Shown piece after piece: positions 51,380 to 60,744 of a stretch of 64,000 nucleotides of DNA; positions within the stretch are counted from its first letter, which is position 1, and every line of letters starts with the position of its first letter. Source of the stretch: Sinomonas cyclohexanicum (GTDB lineage: Bacteria > Actinomycetota > Actinomycetes > Actinomycetales > Micrococcaceae). Under the pieces are notes generated by a model. That model was not told the origin of the DNA, ran no database searches, and saw only the letters and a program-made list of their open reading frames with translations. The DNA is taken from positions 1,612,001 through 1,676,000 of the forward strand of contig NZ_AP024525.1 of NCBI RefSeq assembly GCF_020886775.1. The letters are read 5' to 3'. The position numbers and the translations under genes are program-made.

Positions 51380-52732
51380 GTGCGATCAGAGCAGAGCCTC
51401 AGCTCGGGCTGGCATCTCGGCCCACTCCGCACTGCCCTGCTGCTCGTGGTAGCAGTGGCCTGGGTCGCCCCAGCGGGCGCGACGGTGGCATTGGGTGACG
51501 ACGGGCCGCCCTCGGGCCACCCCACCTGGGCGGACGTCCAGGCCGCGAAGGCCAACGCCGACTCCGCCAAGGCAGAGGCGGACCGGATCGGATCTCTGCT
51601 GACCACGGTCGAGAGCGCTGCTGCCGACGCCTCGGCCAAGGCGGTCACGGCGGGAGCCGCATCGGCCAAGGCCGCCCAAGCGGTCAAGGACCAAGAGCAG
51701 GTCGTCGCCGTGCTCGACCAGGAGGCTACCAAGCGCGCGAGCGAGCGGGACGCAGCCCAGCGCAACGCGGGGCAGCTCGCCGCCGATTCCTACATGGGCG
51801 GCTCGGGCACGGGGCCGCTCGAGACGCTCTCCGTCCTCGGCCAGCAGGACGGCATCAACCGACTCCAGACCCTCCAAGTCCTCGGCGACCAAGCCGCCCA
51901 GGCCGTGGCGGACTACCGGGTCGCGGCCAACGCAGCTGCCGCGGCAGAGGACAAGTCCCGCGCGGCAAAGGACGCCCTCGCGGACCTCGCGGCAACCGCG
52001 GCCCAGCAGCTCGATGACGCCCAGACGGCGCAGAAGCAGGCCCAGGACGTGGTCGCCCAGACACAGCAGCACGAGGACGTCCTCTTGGCCCAGCTCGCCG
52101 ACCTCAAGGGCACGTCGGTGGCCGTCGAACAGAAGTACCGGGAAGGACAGGCGGCCCAGGCCGCCTACGAGGCGGCCCAAGAGGCCAAGCGGCGCGCAGC
52201 CGAGCAGGCAGCCCAGCAGGCCGCACTCGACGCCCAGCGTCGCCAGCAGGAGGCCCAGCAGCTCGCGCAGTCCCGGCAACAGGCGAATCAGCAGGGCGCG
52301 GGGGCCGCGCAGGCCGTGGCCCCCGCGGCGCCCGCACCCGCCGCCCCCGCACAAGCAGCCCCAGTGGTCGTCCCCGCGCCCTCGCCCCCGCAGCCCGCGG
52401 TGAGTCCCGGCGCGGGCGTCGTGAACGATCCGGCGGGTGCGCAGGCCTATGCGTCCTCCCAGCTCGGCTCCTACGGCTGGGGCGGCGGCGAGTTCGGGTG
52501 CCTCGTCAAGCTGTGGACGCAGGAGTCGAGCTGGCTCACCGACGCCACCAACCCCTCGAGCGGCGCCTATGGCATCGCCCAGGCGCTCCCGCCCACCAAG
52601 TACTACACGGCAGGCAACGACTGGCTCACCAATTACCGCACCCAGATCAACTGGGGGCTCGGCTATGTCGCCAACCGCTACGGCTCGCCCTGCAATGCCT
52701 GGGCCCACGAGGTATCGGCCGGCTGGTACTAG
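51380..52732 (+). CDS. secreted coiled-coil protein with a C-terminal transglycosylase SLT-like domain
   Basis: The 450-aa protein has a signal peptide (LRTALLLVVAVAWVAPAGA), two long coiled-coil arms rich in Ala/Gln/Lys/Glu (about 50-310), a Pro/Ala linker and a C-terminal lysozyme-like domain. In that domain LVKLWTQESSWLTDATNPSS and GAYGIAQALPPTKY supply the glutamate and the SLT-type glycine/glutamine pattern; it ends in GW. The coiled coil resembles those of NlpC/P60 and PcsB-type hydrolases that are switched on by FtsEX-like partners. It probably cuts peptidoglycan at the cell surface. Confidence 0.8.
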   Translation: MRSEQSLSSGWHLGPLRTALLLVVAVAWVAPAGATVALGDDGPPSGHPTWADVQAAKANADSAKAEADRIGSLLTTVESAAADASAKAVTAGAASAKAAQAVKDQEQVVAVLDQEATKRASERDAAQRNAGQLAADSYMGGSGTGPLETLSVLGQQDGINRLQTLQVLGDQAAQAVADYRVAANAAAAAEDKSRAAKDALADLAATAAQQLDDAQTAQKQAQDVVAQTQQHEDVLLAQLADLKGTSVAVEQKYREGQAAQAAYEAAQEAKRRAAEQAAQQAALDAQRRQQEAQQLAQSRQQANQQGAGAAQAVAPAAPAPAAPAQAAPVVVPAPSPPQPAVSPGAGVVNDPAGAQAYASSQLGSYGWGGGEFGCLVKLWTQESSWLTDATNPSSGAYGIAQALPPTKYYTAGNDWLTNYRTQINWGLGYVANRYGSPCNAWAHEVSAGWY

Positions 52733-52783
52733 GGGCGTCCCGCCCAAGCGGCCCGTGGAGGAACCTGACGGTACCCTTGATGG

Positions 52784-54325
52784 GTGAGTTCCACCCTGCC
52801 CACCCCCACGGCTGAGACCGCACCGCGCTCCTACGAGGTGCGAACGTTCGGCTGCCAGATGAACGTCCACGACTCCGAGCGCATGTCCGGCCTCCTCGAG
52901 GCCGCCGGCTACGTGCGCGCCGAGGAGGGCAGCGAGCCGGACGTCGTCGTGTTCAACACGTGCGCCGTCCGGGAGAACGCGGACAACAAGCTGTACGGCC
53001 ACCTCGGCCAGCTGCGCCCGGTCAAGGACCGCCACCCGGGGATGCAGATCGCCGTAGGCGGCTGCCTGGCCCAGAAGGACCGCGACACGATCCTCGCGAA
53101 GGCGCCGTGGGTCGACGCGGTGTTCGGTACCCACAATGTCGGTGCGCTCCCGGCGCTGCTCGAGCGGGCACGCCACAACGCCCAAGCCCAGCTGGAGATC
53201 CTCGAATCCCTCGAGGTCTTCCCCTCCACGCTGCCCACCAAGCGCGATTCGGTATACAGCGGCTGGGTCTCGATCTCGGTGGGCTGCAACAACACGTGCA
53301 CGTTCTGCATCGTGCCCAGCCTGCGCGGCAAGGAGCGCGACCGCCGCCCTGGAGAGATCCTCGCCGAGGTCCAGGCCCTCGTCGACGACGGCGCGATCGA
53401 GGTGACGCTGCTGGGCCAGAACGTCAACTCCTACGGCGTCGAGTTCGGCGACCGGCTCGCGTTCGGCAAGCTCCTGCGCGCGTGCGGGCAGATCGAGGGC
53501 CTCGAGCGCGTCCGCTTCACGAGCCCGCATCCCGCCGCGTTCACCGACGACGTCATCGAAGCCATGGCCGAGACCCCCAACGTCATGCCCCAGCTGCACA
53601 TGCCGCTCCAGTCCGGCTCGGACCGGATCCTGCGCGAGATGCGCCGCTCCTACCGCAGCGCCAAGTTCCTCGGGATCCTGGACAAGGTCCGCGAGCGGAT
53701 CCCGCATGCGGCGATCACCACGGACATCATCGTCGGCTTCCCGGGCGAGACCGAGGAGGACTTCCAGGCCACCCTTGAGGTCGTCGAGCGCTCGCGCTTC
53801 TCGAATGCGTTCACGTTCCAGTACTCCCAGCGGCCCGGCACGCCGGCGGCCACGCTCCCGGACCAGCTGCCCAAGCCCGTGGTCCAGGAGCGCTACGAGC
53901 GTCTCATCGCCCTCCAGGACCGCATCGCGGCCGAGGAGAACGCGACCCAGGTGGGCCGCACGGTCGAGGTCATGGCCACCGCGCAGGCCGGCCGGAGGGC
54001 GGGCGAGACGCACCGCCTGTCCGGGCGCGCCCGGGACAACCGCCTCGTCCACTTCTCCGTCCCGGACGGCGCGCAGGCCCCGCGGCCCGGTGACCTCGTG
54101 ACCGTCACCGTCACCGAGGCGGCCCCGTTCCACCTCATCGCGGATCCCGCGACGGCCGCCGACTACTCGCTGCGCCGCTCGCGCGCCGGCGACGCGTGGG
54201 ACCGCTCCCAGGCGGACTCCTGCGGCGTCCCGCCCGCCGGCGTGGCCGGGGCGGCGGGCACGGCGGCGGGCGGCGGCCGCGCGGTCAGCCTCGGGATGCC
54301 GTCGGTCCCCGTCCGCACGGTCTAG
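52784..54325 (+). CDS. miaB: tRNA-2-methylthio-N6-dimethylallyladenosine synthase MiaB
   Basis: The 513-aa radical-SAM methylthiotransferase modifies A37 of tRNAs. It has an N-terminal UPF0004 domain ([40 protein letters not shown]), the SAM cluster [18 protein letters not shown] and a C-terminal TRAM domain (about 385-450), then a lineage-specific tail of about 60 residues. TACCCT (52772-52777) ends 6 nt before GTG 52784. Its i6A substrate is made by the neighbouring MiaA. Confidence 0.95.
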   Translation: MSSTLPTPTAETAPRSYEVRTFGCQMNVHDSERMSGLLEAAGYVRAEEGSEPDVVVFNTCAVRENADNKLYGHLGQLRPVKDRHPGMQIAVGGCLAQKDRDTILAKAPWVDAVFGTHNVGALPALLERARHNAQAQLEILESLEVFPSTLPTKRDSVYSGWVSISVGCNNTCTFCIVPSLRGKERDRRPGEILAEVQALVDDGAIEVTLLGQNVNSYGVEFGDRLAFGKLLRACGQIEGLERVRFTSPHPAAFTDDVIEAMAETPNVMPQLHMPLQSGSDRILREMRRSYRSAKFLGILDKVRERIPHAAITTDIIVGFPGETEEDFQATLEVVERSRFSNAFTFQYSQRPGTPAATLPDQLPKPVVQERYERLIALQDRIAAEENATQVGRTVEVMATAQAGRRAGETHRLSGRARDNRLVHFSVPDGAQAPRPGDLVTVTVTEAAPFHLIADPATAADYSLRRSRAGDAWDRSQADSCGVPPAGVAGAAGTAAGGGRAVSLGMPSVPVRTV

Positions 54326-54328
54326 CCG

Positions 54329-55342
54329 GTGCACCCTAGCGAGCGCGGGGGCGAGGCGGACGACGCCGGCCGCCTGCCCGCCGTCGTCCGCGGCCCGTCC
54401 GCCGTGGGCACCGCATCCGAGGAGAGCGTTCCGCCCATCATCGCGATCGTCGGGCCGACGGGTTCCGGCAAGTCCGACCTCGCGGTGGAGCTAGCGCTAG
54501 CCCTGGACGGCGAGGTGGTCAACGCGGACGCGCTGCAGTTCTACCGTGGCATGGACGTCGGTACGGCCAAGATCCCGGTCCGGGAGCGGCGCGGTGTGCC
54601 GCACCACCTCCTCGACGTCCTCGACGTCACCGAGGATGCCTCCGTGTCTGCATTCCAGGGGTGGGCGCGCGAGGCCATCGCGGACATCCAGCATCGGGGG
54701 CGCCGCGCCATCCTCGTCGGGGGCTCGGGCCTGTACGTACGCGCTGCGCTCGACGTCCTCGAGTTCCCAGGCACTGATCCCGCCGTCAGGGCCCGCCTCG
54801 AGGCCGAGGCCGAGCAGGAGGGCATCGGGCCGCTGCGGCAGCGCCTGCGCGCCGTCGACCCGGTCTCGGCCGACAGGCTCGGCGATGCCCGCCGGATCAT
54901 CCGCGCCCTCGAGGTCCACGAGCTCACGGGCCGGCCGTTCAGCTCGTTCATGCCCGAGCGGCAGTATGCGGCGCCGGCGGTCCAGATCGGACTCGACCTG
55001 GACCGTCGCACGCTGCACGAGCGGCTCGCGGCGCGGGTGCACCGGATGGTCGACGCCGGCCTCCCGGCCGAGGTCGCCCGGCTCGCCGCCGCAGGGCTGC
55101 GCCAGGGGAAGACGGCCTCCCGGGCGCTGGGCTACGGGCAGTTCCTCAGGGTCCTCGATGGAGAGTCCACGCCCGAGCAGGCCGCCGAGGAGACGATCGT
55201 CGCGACCCGGCAGTTCGCCCGCCGGCAGCTCACGTGGTTCCGCGCTGATCCCCGGGTGCACTGGCTCGACGCCCTGGCGCCTGGCCTGCCCGGGCGGGCA
55301 CTCGCCGTCGTGCGCGAGGCCGACGGTAGGCTTGGTCCATGA
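54329..55342 (+). CDS. miaA: tRNA dimethylallyltransferase
   Basis: The 337-aa enzyme adds an isopentenyl group to A37. It has the P-loop [53 protein letters not shown] and [15 protein letters not shown] 54329 lies 3 nt after miaB. A later in-frame start near residue 34 would give a more typical length, so the N-terminal Arg/Gly/Ser extension may not be translated. Its stop overlaps dapF (ATGA, 55339-55342). Confidence 0.93.
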   Translation: MHPSERGGEADDAGRLPAVVRGPSAVGTASEESVPPIIAIVGPTGSGKSDLAVELALALDGEVVNADALQFYRGMDVGTAKIPVRERRGVPHHLLDVLDVTEDASVSAFQGWAREAIADIQHRGRRAILVGGSGLYVRAALDVLEFPGTDPAVRARLEAEAEQEGIGPLRQRLRAVDPVSADRLGDARRIIRALEVHELTGRPFSSFMPERQYAAPAVQIGLDLDRRTLHERLAARVHRMVDAGLPAEVARLAAAGLRQGKTASRALGYGQFLRVLDGESTPEQAAEETIVATRQFARRQLTWFRADPRVHWLDALAPGLPGRALAVVREADGRLGP

Positions 55343-56286
55343 CCCTCCCCGCCGCCGCCCAGTCCGCCCCTGACGTCATCCACGGCCTTGCGGGCCTGCC
55401 CTTCGCGAAGGGGCACGGCACGGGCAACGACTTCGTGCTCGTCGCCGACCCGGCGGGGGACCGGCACCTCGCCGAGGCCGAGGCCGCGGCGCTGTGCGAT
55501 CGGCACCAAGGCATCGGTGCGGACGGGCTCATCCGCGCTATCCGCTCCCGCGAGCTCCCCGAGGGCATCTCCGTCCTCGCCGAGGAGCCTGAAGCGGAGT
55601 GGTTCATGGACTACCGCAACGCGGACGGCTCGCTCTCGGAAATGTGCGGCAACGGCGTGCGCGTCTTCGTGGCATTCCTGCTCGACCAGGGCCTCGTCGA
55701 GCTCGCCCCCGGCGAGGTGCTGCCCATCGGCACGCGGGCCGGAGTGAAGCGCGTCGAGCGCCGGTCCGACGGCTTCGCCGTCGACATGGGGCCGTGGGAG
55801 TTCATCGATCCGCAGCGCGCCGCGGCGGACGCGAGCGATGCGACGGTCACCGCCGTGGGGCTCGACGTCGCGCGGCCCGCCCTGAGCGTGAGCATGGGCA
55901 ATCCGCACACGGTCGTGGCGCTGGCCGAGCCGAGCGAGCTCGCGGGCCTCGGCCTGCACACGGCACCGGCGGTGGACCCCGTTCCGCCGCACGGGACGAA
56001 CGTCGAGTTCGTGGTGCCGTCCGAGCCGCTCGTGGCGGACGGGGTCGGGAGTGTGACGATGCGCGTGCACGAACGCGGCGTCGGCGAGACCCAGTCCTGC
56101 GGGACCGGCGCGTGCGCGGCCGCCGTCGCGATCCGGTACTGGGCTGGCGCCGGGGCCCCGGATCGGTGGGACGTCGTGGTTCCCGGCGGGCGGGTCGGCG
56201 TCGCGTTCATCCCTGGCGCCGACGGCCGCGAGCACGTGGAGCTCTCGGGCCCGGCCGTCATCGTTGCCCACGGCACCCTCGGGTAG
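55339..56286 (+). CDS. dapF: diaminopimelate epimerase
   Basis: The 315-aa enzyme makes meso-diaminopimelate. The two catalytic cysteines are in [11 protein letters not shown] and [14 protein letters not shown], with [14 protein letters not shown] at the start. ATG 55339 overlaps miaA. It converges on the reductase-like gene; a small GC hairpin (56287-56302) between them may end transcription. Confidence 0.95.
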   Translation: MTLPAAAQSAPDVIHGLAGLPFAKGHGTGNDFVLVADPAGDRHLAEAEAAALCDRHQGIGADGLIRAIRSRELPEGISVLAEEPEAEWFMDYRNADGSLSEMCGNGVRVFVAFLLDQGLVELAPGEVLPIGTRAGVKRVERRSDGFAVDMGPWEFIDPQRAAADASDATVTAVGLDVARPALSVSMGNPHTVVALAEPSELAGLGLHTAPAVDPVPPHGTNVEFVVPSEPLVADGVGSVTMRVHERGVGETQSCGTGACAAAVAIRYWAGAGAPDRWDVVVPGGRVGVAFIPGADGREHVELSGPAVIVAHGTLG

Positions 56287-56319
56287 CGGGGTTCGCGCCC
56301 CGAGCTTCCAACTGCCGCA

Positions 56320-57063
56320 CTAGGGGGCACGCCGATAGCGCAGGAGGAGCTCGTCCCCTGCGCGCAGAACACCCGCGAGCGACATCCGCGTGGGAGCGGC
56401 CGCCGGGTCGCGGGCAATGCGGCCCGCGTCGCCTGACTCGAGTGTCGGAGCCAGGGTGAGCAGGAGTTCGTCGAGCGCGTCGGCCGCGAGGATTGCCCCG
56501 AAGAGCGTCGGTCCGCCCTCGGCGTGCACGTGGACCAGTCCGCGGGCGGCGAGGTCCGCGCGCACGGCGTGCGGATCGAGCGCTGCACCGCCGGCGTCCA
56601 CCACATCGGCCACGGGGGCGAGGCCCGACCGCCGGTCTGCGGGGGCGCCCGCGAGCGTGTAGACGATCGGCCGTACGGGGGCCTCGGCGAAGATCGGCGA
56701 GGCCGGGTCGAGGCGCAGGGACCCGCTCACGAGGACGAACACGGGGTGGCTCCCCATGCCCCGTGCCTCGCGCCAGTCCTGGGCTTCCTCGGACAGCAGC
56801 ATTGCCCCGTAGCCCTCTGTCCGGGCAGTCCCTGCCCCGACCAGCACGGCGTCGGCATGCCTGCGAAGGAGCTCGAAGACGCGGCGATCGGCGTCATCCC
56901 CGAGGCCGCCCGAACGGCCCTGCCTTGTGGCCGCGCCGTCGAGGGAGGATACGAAGTTCATCCGCAGCCACGGACCAGGCGGCGGAGCGTAGAGGCGAAG
57001 CAGCGCCGCGTCGTCGAGGTCGGACGCCGCCTCGGGCCAGAGGCTGTCGATGCGTGCGCTCAT
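56320..57063 (-). CDS. RibD C-terminal/dihydrofolate-reductase-like pyrimidine reductase
   Basis: The 247-aa protein has the RibD-C fold: WLRMNFVSSLDGAATRQGRS, ADAVLVGAGTARTEGYG, PVFVLVSGSLRLDP and HVHAEGGPTLFGAILAADAL. RibD-C and DHFR share this fold and reduce pterin- or pyrimidine-type substrates with NADPH; whether it serves riboflavin, folate or another pterin is unknown. ATG 57063 overlaps the stop of the FolP-like gene (57060-57063), placing it in a pterin-linked operon. Confidence 0.8.
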   Translation of the reverse strand: MSARIDSLWPEAASDLDDAALLRLYAPPPGPWLRMNFVSSLDGAATRQGRSGGLGDDADRRVFELLRRHADAVLVGAGTARTEGYGAMLLSEEAQDWREARGMGSHPVFVLVSGSLRLDPASPIFAEAPVRPIVYTLAGAPADRRSGLAPVADVVDAGGAALDPHAVRADLAARGLVHVHAEGGPTLFGAILAADALDELLLTLAPTLESGDAGRIARDPAAAPTRMSLAGVLRAGDELLLRYRRAP

Positions 57064-57938
57064 ACGTTGTGGGAGGGGTGGGTGTTGTGGACGAGCCACG
57101 CCGGGGCGCGCATCCCGAGGACGGCCTCGGTCATCCTGGCGGCGTCGACGGCGGCCGCTACATCATGCACCCGCACGATCCGTGCACCGTTCAGGATGCA
57201 GGCGACCATCGCGGCAAGGGACCCTGCGAGCCGCTGGCCGCGTTCGCGATCGATCGATTCCCCGACGAAGTCCTTGTTGGACACCGCGGCCAGCACCGGG
57301 AGCCCGAGATCGGTGATCTCGCCGAGGCGGCGCGTGAGCTCGAGGGAGTGCAGGGTGTTCTTGTCGAGATCGTGCCCGGGGTCGACGATGATGCGGTCCC
57401 GGGCGACGCCCGCCGCTTCCGCGCGGGCCACACGCTCGGCGAGGAACCGGCGCACCTCGAGGACCACGTCGTCGAAGTGCGCGGGCGGCTTCTCCGTCCG
57501 TGGGGGACCGACGCTGTGCGTGATGACCACGTGCGCCCCGCCCTCAGCGACGGCCCGGGCCATGGCTGGGTCGCCGAGACCACTCGTGTCGTTCACGACC
57601 GCGGCGCCCGCGGCGATCGCGGCGCGCGCCACCTCGGCCCTGTTGGTGTCGACGGAGATCACTACGCTGCTCGTGGCGGCGATGGCCTCGATGACGGGCA
57701 CGACCCGGTCGATCTCCGCGGCGACGGAGACGGCGGGGCCGCGTCCGAACGGAACTCCTCCGATGTCCACCCAGTCGGCACCGAGCTCGGCTGCTTCCAG
57801 GCCGGCGTCGACGGCCTTCTCGAGTGCGAAGGTCGCGCCCCGGTCGTGGAACGAGTCTAGGGTGCGGTTGACGATCGCCATCACCGCGACCTGCCGGTCG
57901 AAGTCGAAGAGGCGCCGGCCGATGGTCTGCACTGGCAT
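57060..57938 (-). CDS. folP: dihydropteroate synthase-like protein of the FolP2 type
   Basis: The 292-aa TIM-barrel protein has the pterin-binding frame but reads VAVMAIVNRTLDSFHDRGAT where true DHPS has MGILNVTPDSFSDGG, like mycobacterial FolP2. Other motifs: GADWVDIGGVPFGRGPA, VVNDTSGLGDP and IIVDPGHDLDKN. FolP2 proteins are not thought to make dihydropteroate, so the activity is unclear. ATG 57938 has AAGGAG 6 nt upstream; the in-frame ATG at 57962 lacks one. Confidence 0.85.
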   Translation of the reverse strand: MPVQTIGRRLFDFDRQVAVMAIVNRTLDSFHDRGATFALEKAVDAGLEAAELGADWVDIGGVPFGRGPAVSVAAEIDRVVPVIEAIAATSSVVISVDTNRAEVARAAIAAGAAVVNDTSGLGDPAMARAVAEGGAHVVITHSVGPPRTEKPPAHFDDVVLEVRRFLAERVARAEAAGVARDRIIVDPGHDLDKNTLHSLELTRRLGEITDLGLPVLAAVSNKDFVGESIDRERGQRLAGSLAAMVACILNGARIVRVHDVAAAVDAARMTEAVLGMRAPAWLVHNTHPSHNV

Positions 57939-58009
57939 GGTCTGCTCCTTCACGTGGATCATCTCTCGTCGGGGCCCTCGCGGAATCCGGGCGTGGCCAT
58001 GTAGTCGGC

Positions 58010-59239
58010 CTAGAGGTCGGCATAGGCAACGCCGGGATCGGCGAGGCGCTCAGGGTCGACCGCTCGGCCGGCCGCGATGATCGGCTTGACCTGGTCGACG
58101 ACGTCCCAGACGTTGACGTTCATGGCCGCCTTGATCCGGTTCGCGCCATCGAGCCAGAACGAGACGAACTCGCGCTTTTCCGGGTCGCCGCGCACCACGA
58201 CGCGCTCGTAGGAACCGCGCGGGGCGTGCCCGATGTACTCCATGCCCAGGTCGTACTGGTCGCTGTAGAAGTACGGGAGCCCGCTGTAGGCCGCGTCGCC
58301 TCCCAGCAGCGACGCGACGGCGGCTGCCGGCTGGTGGAGCGCATTCGCCCAGTGCTCCACCCGAACCCGCATCCCGAGGCCGGGGTGGTCGTGGTTGGCG
58401 ATGTCGCCGACCACATAGACGTCCCGGTCGCTGGAGCGCAGCGACGCATCGACGAGCACCCCGTTGTCCACTGTGAGTCCGGCAGCTTGAGCGAGGGCGA
58501 CGTCGGGCGCGACGCCGACGCCGATGACGATCCCGTCCGCCTCGATCGCCGTGCCGTCCTCGAGCCGCACGCCGGTGGCCTTGCCGTCCGTTGTGGTGAT
58601 CTCCGCCGTGCGTGCCGCGAGACGGAGGTCCACCCCGTGGTCGCGGTGCAGGTCGGCGAAGACCGTGGCAAGTTCAGGTCCGAGGACGGTGAGGAGCGGC
58701 AGGTCTGCCGCCTCGATGACCGTGACGTCGGTGCCGCCAGCACGTGCCGCGGCGGCCACCTCGAGCCCGATCCAGCCGGCGCCGATGATGGCCAGACGCC
58801 GCCCCTGCCCGAAGATGGACCGGATGGCGTCGGAGTCCTCGACCGTGCGCAGGGTGTGGACGCCGGCGGCGTCGGCTCCAGGCAGGGGGAGCCTGCGCGG
58901 GACGGACCCGGTGGCCAGGACCAGCTTGTCGTAGTGCAGGGAGCCGCCGTCGTCCAGGCCGACGGCGTGTGCGCCGAGGTCGATGGACTCCGCTCGGGTG
59001 CCCAGATGGAGGTCGATGCTGTTCTCCCGGTACCAGTCTTCGGGATGGAGCACGGCCTCCGCGAATGGTGCGGTCCCCATGAGATAGGCCTTGGACAGCG
59101 GGGGGCGCTCGTATGGGGGGTGGTTCTCGGCGGCCACGAGGGTGACCGTGCCTTCGAAGCCCTGCGCGCGCAGCGCCTCGGCGGTCTTGCCGCCGGCGAG
59201 TCCGCCCCCGATGACGACGACGTGGTTCAGGGTGCCCAT
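58010..59239 (-). CDS. FAD-dependent NAD(P)H:ferredoxin/rubredoxin reductase-type oxidoreductase
   Basis: The 409-aa flavoprotein has two Rossmann sites (VVVIGGGLAGGKTAEALRAQ for FAD, LAIIGAGWIGLEVAAAARAG for NAD(P)H), the ATGSVPRRLPLPGAD turn and DVYVVGDIANHDHPGLG. The C-terminal reductase domain (YFYSDQYDLGMEYIGHAP) is the one found in ferredoxin reductases of oxygenase systems and in AIF-like proteins. No ferredoxin or oxygenase lies next to it. ATG 59239 follows GGAAGGAG. It stands between folE and folP on the same strand. Confidence 0.85.
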   Translation of the reverse strand: MGTLNHVVVIGGGLAGGKTAEALRAQGFEGTVTLVAAENHPPYERPPLSKAYLMGTAPFAEAVLHPEDWYRENSIDLHLGTRAESIDLGAHAVGLDDGGSLHYDKLVLATGSVPRRLPLPGADAAGVHTLRTVEDSDAIRSIFGQGRRLAIIGAGWIGLEVAAAARAGGTDVTVIEAADLPLLTVLGPELATVFADLHRDHGVDLRLAARTAEITTTDGKATGVRLEDGTAIEADGIVIGVGVAPDVALAQAAGLTVDNGVLVDASLRSSDRDVYVVGDIANHDHPGLGMRVRVEHWANALHQPAAAVASLLGGDAAYSGLPYFYSDQYDLGMEYIGHAPRGSYERVVVRGDPEKREFVSFWLDGANRIKAAMNVNVWDVVDQVKPIIAAGRAVDPERLADPGVAYADL

Positions 59240-59298
59240 GGCGTTCTCCTTCCGTTGACGTTCAACTGGCTCACGCGGCCGCCGCGGGCGCCGGCCGG

Positions 59299-59943
59299 TC
59301 AGTGCATGAGGCCCGCGAGCGAGAGGAACTCCTGCCGCGAGCGGGCATCATCGCGCAGTTGGCCGAGGAGCGCGGAGGTGACCGTGCTCGAGCCGGTCGC
59401 GTACGCGCCGCGGAGCGTCATGCACGTGTGCTCGGCGGAGATCACGACTCCCACTGCGCGAGGGTGCAGACGCTCCTGGAGCCAGTCGGCGATCTGCTGA
59501 GTGAGTCGTTCCTGGGTCTGGGGGCGGCAGGCGTAGTGCTCGACCACTCGGGCGAGCTTGGAGAGTCCCAGGATCCGCTCGCCCGGGAGGTACCCGACGC
59601 ACGCGCGGCCGGTAAAGGGCAGGAGATGATGCTCGCAGACCGAGCGGAACGGGATGTCCCGGACCAGGACCAGCTCGTCGTACCCCTCGTCGTTGGGGAA
59701 GGTTGTCGGCTCGAAGGGCCTCGGCGTGAGCATCTCGGCCCACGCGCGCGCCATCCTGGCGGGCGTGGCCCTGAGGTGTTCCGCCTCCAGCGGCACTCCC
59801 AGAGCGCGCAGGAACAGCGCCGCGGCGGCCTCCGCATCGGACAGGTCCGGATTGCCCGAGGGGCCCACGGCGTGGAGCGCGGCGCGCTGAGGGCGCGGAA
59901 CGATGGGACGGTGGCCTGACTCCGTGCTGACTGCGTGCGTCAT
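59299..59943 (-). CDS. folE: GTP cyclohydrolase I
   Basis: The 214-aa enzyme converts GTP to dihydroneopterin triphosphate. Zinc and active-site motifs are clear: RSVCEHHLLPFTGRACVGYL, LGLSKLARVVEHYACRPQTQ and AEHTCMTLRGAY. ATG 59943 has GGAAGG upstream. It may be a second copy, since actinobacterial folate operons usually sit beside ftsH. An AT-rich inverted repeat (59955-59989) lies directly upstream. Confidence 0.93.
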   Translation of the reverse strand: MTHAVSTESGHRPIVPRPQRAALHAVGPSGNPDLSDAEAAAALFLRALGVPLEAEHLRATPARMARAWAEMLTPRPFEPTTFPNDEGYDELVLVRDIPFRSVCEHHLLPFTGRACVGYLPGERILGLSKLARVVEHYACRPQTQERLTQQIADWLQERLHPRAVGVVISAEHTCMTLRGAYATGSSTVTSALLGQLRDDARSRQEFLSLAGLMH

Positions 59944-59954
59944 GGCCCTGCCTT

Positions 59955-59989
59955 CCACTCTAATATTTCGAGGTCCATTTTTAGAGTGG
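59955..59989. promoter_or_regulatory. inverted repeat upstream of folE, candidate operator
   Basis: CCACTCTAA (59955-59963) and its exact complement TTAGAGTGG (59981-59989) are 17 bp apart in an AT-rich patch unusual for this window. A TAGAGT -10-like hexamer lies in one arm. This suggests a regulator acting on folE and perhaps the genes downstream. Confidence 0.5.
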
Positions 59990-60060
59990 TCCCGCGTGGC
60001 TCGGTCTGTCAACAGCCGTGCACGTCCAAACGCGGCCGGCCCGTGCGGAGTTCGCCCCCC

Positions 60061-60672
60061 TCAGCCCTCGCGGGTGACCACGAGCACGCGGAAGCCCTTC
60101 GACGTCGCCGCCCGCGCGACGTCGTACGCCTCGCCGAGCTCCTCGGCGAGCCACCGCGCGAGCGAGTCCGCGCCGAGGTTCTTCTGCACCACGAGCCACG
60201 CCTGCCCGCCCACCTCGAGGCGGGGGAGCCACTGGGTGAGGAGCGCGTGGAGCTCGGCCTTGCCGATGCGGATGGGCGGGTTGGACCAGATGGTGGCGAA
60301 GCGCAGGCCCGGATCGACCTCCTCGGGCAGCTCGGCGGAGACGTTCTCCAGGCCCAGGAGCGCCGCGTTTTCCCGCGTGAGGGAGAGGCTGCGGTTGTTG
60401 ACGTCGACCGCGTGGACGGTCGCCGCGGGGGAACGGAGGGCCATGGTCAGCGCGATCGGCCCCCAGCCGCACCCGACGTCCAGCAGGTGCCCCTCCGCCG
60501 CGGGGTCAGGGACCTCGGCCAGAAGAACGGCCGTGCCCTTGTCGATCCCGTCGGGGCTGAAGATGCCCGCCGAGGTGCGCAGCGTCACCTCACGTCCGTC
60601 GAGCACGACGGCGAGAGGACGCCGCACGTCCGGAATGTCCGGCTCGGCATTGAAGTAGTGGGCCTGGTCCAT
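60061..60672 (-). CDS. RsmC-like class I SAM-dependent methyltransferase
   Basis: The 203-aa protein has the SAM-binding GHLLDVGCGWGPIALTMAL, VHAVDVNNRSLSL and the catalytic NPPIRIGKAELH of the N2-guanine rRNA methyltransferase (RsmC/RlmG) type, and begins with the family's HYFNAEPD. It probably methylates guanine in 16S rRNA. ATG 60672 is preferred over 60678 because the minus-strand -10 TAGGCT (60681-60686) leaves only 2 nt before the latter. It is divergent from hflX. Confidence 0.85.
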   Translation of the reverse strand: MDQAHYFNAEPDIPDVRRPLAVVLDGREVTLRTSAGIFSPDGIDKGTAVLLAEVPDPAAEGHLLDVGCGWGPIALTMALRSPAATVHAVDVNNRSLSLTRENAALLGLENVSAELPEEVDPGLRFATIWSNPPIRIGKAELHALLTQWLPRLEVGGQAWLVVQKNLGADSLARWLAEELGEAYDVARAATSKGFRVLVVTREG

Positions 60673-60726
60673 AGGCATCCAGCCTAGTGGCCACGGGCCA
60701 AGGAGCGGTCCGGTAGAATGGATGGC

Positions 60727-60744
60727 ATGCTGCTGTTCGACTGA
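60727..60744 (+). other. possible five-codon leader frame upstream of hflX
   Basis: TAGAAT (60714-60719) ends 7 nt before an ATG that encodes Met-Leu-Leu-Phe-Asp-stop. If transcription starts at that ATG, this would be a tiny leaderless leader peptide about 200 nt before hflX. No other gene is seen in 60745-60945. It could be chance. Confidence 0.2.

Noticed and set aside
51386-54334. Antisense open frame of about 980 codons spanning the transglycosylase-like gene and miaB
   Set aside because: It covers two well-supported genes and shows only shadow composition.
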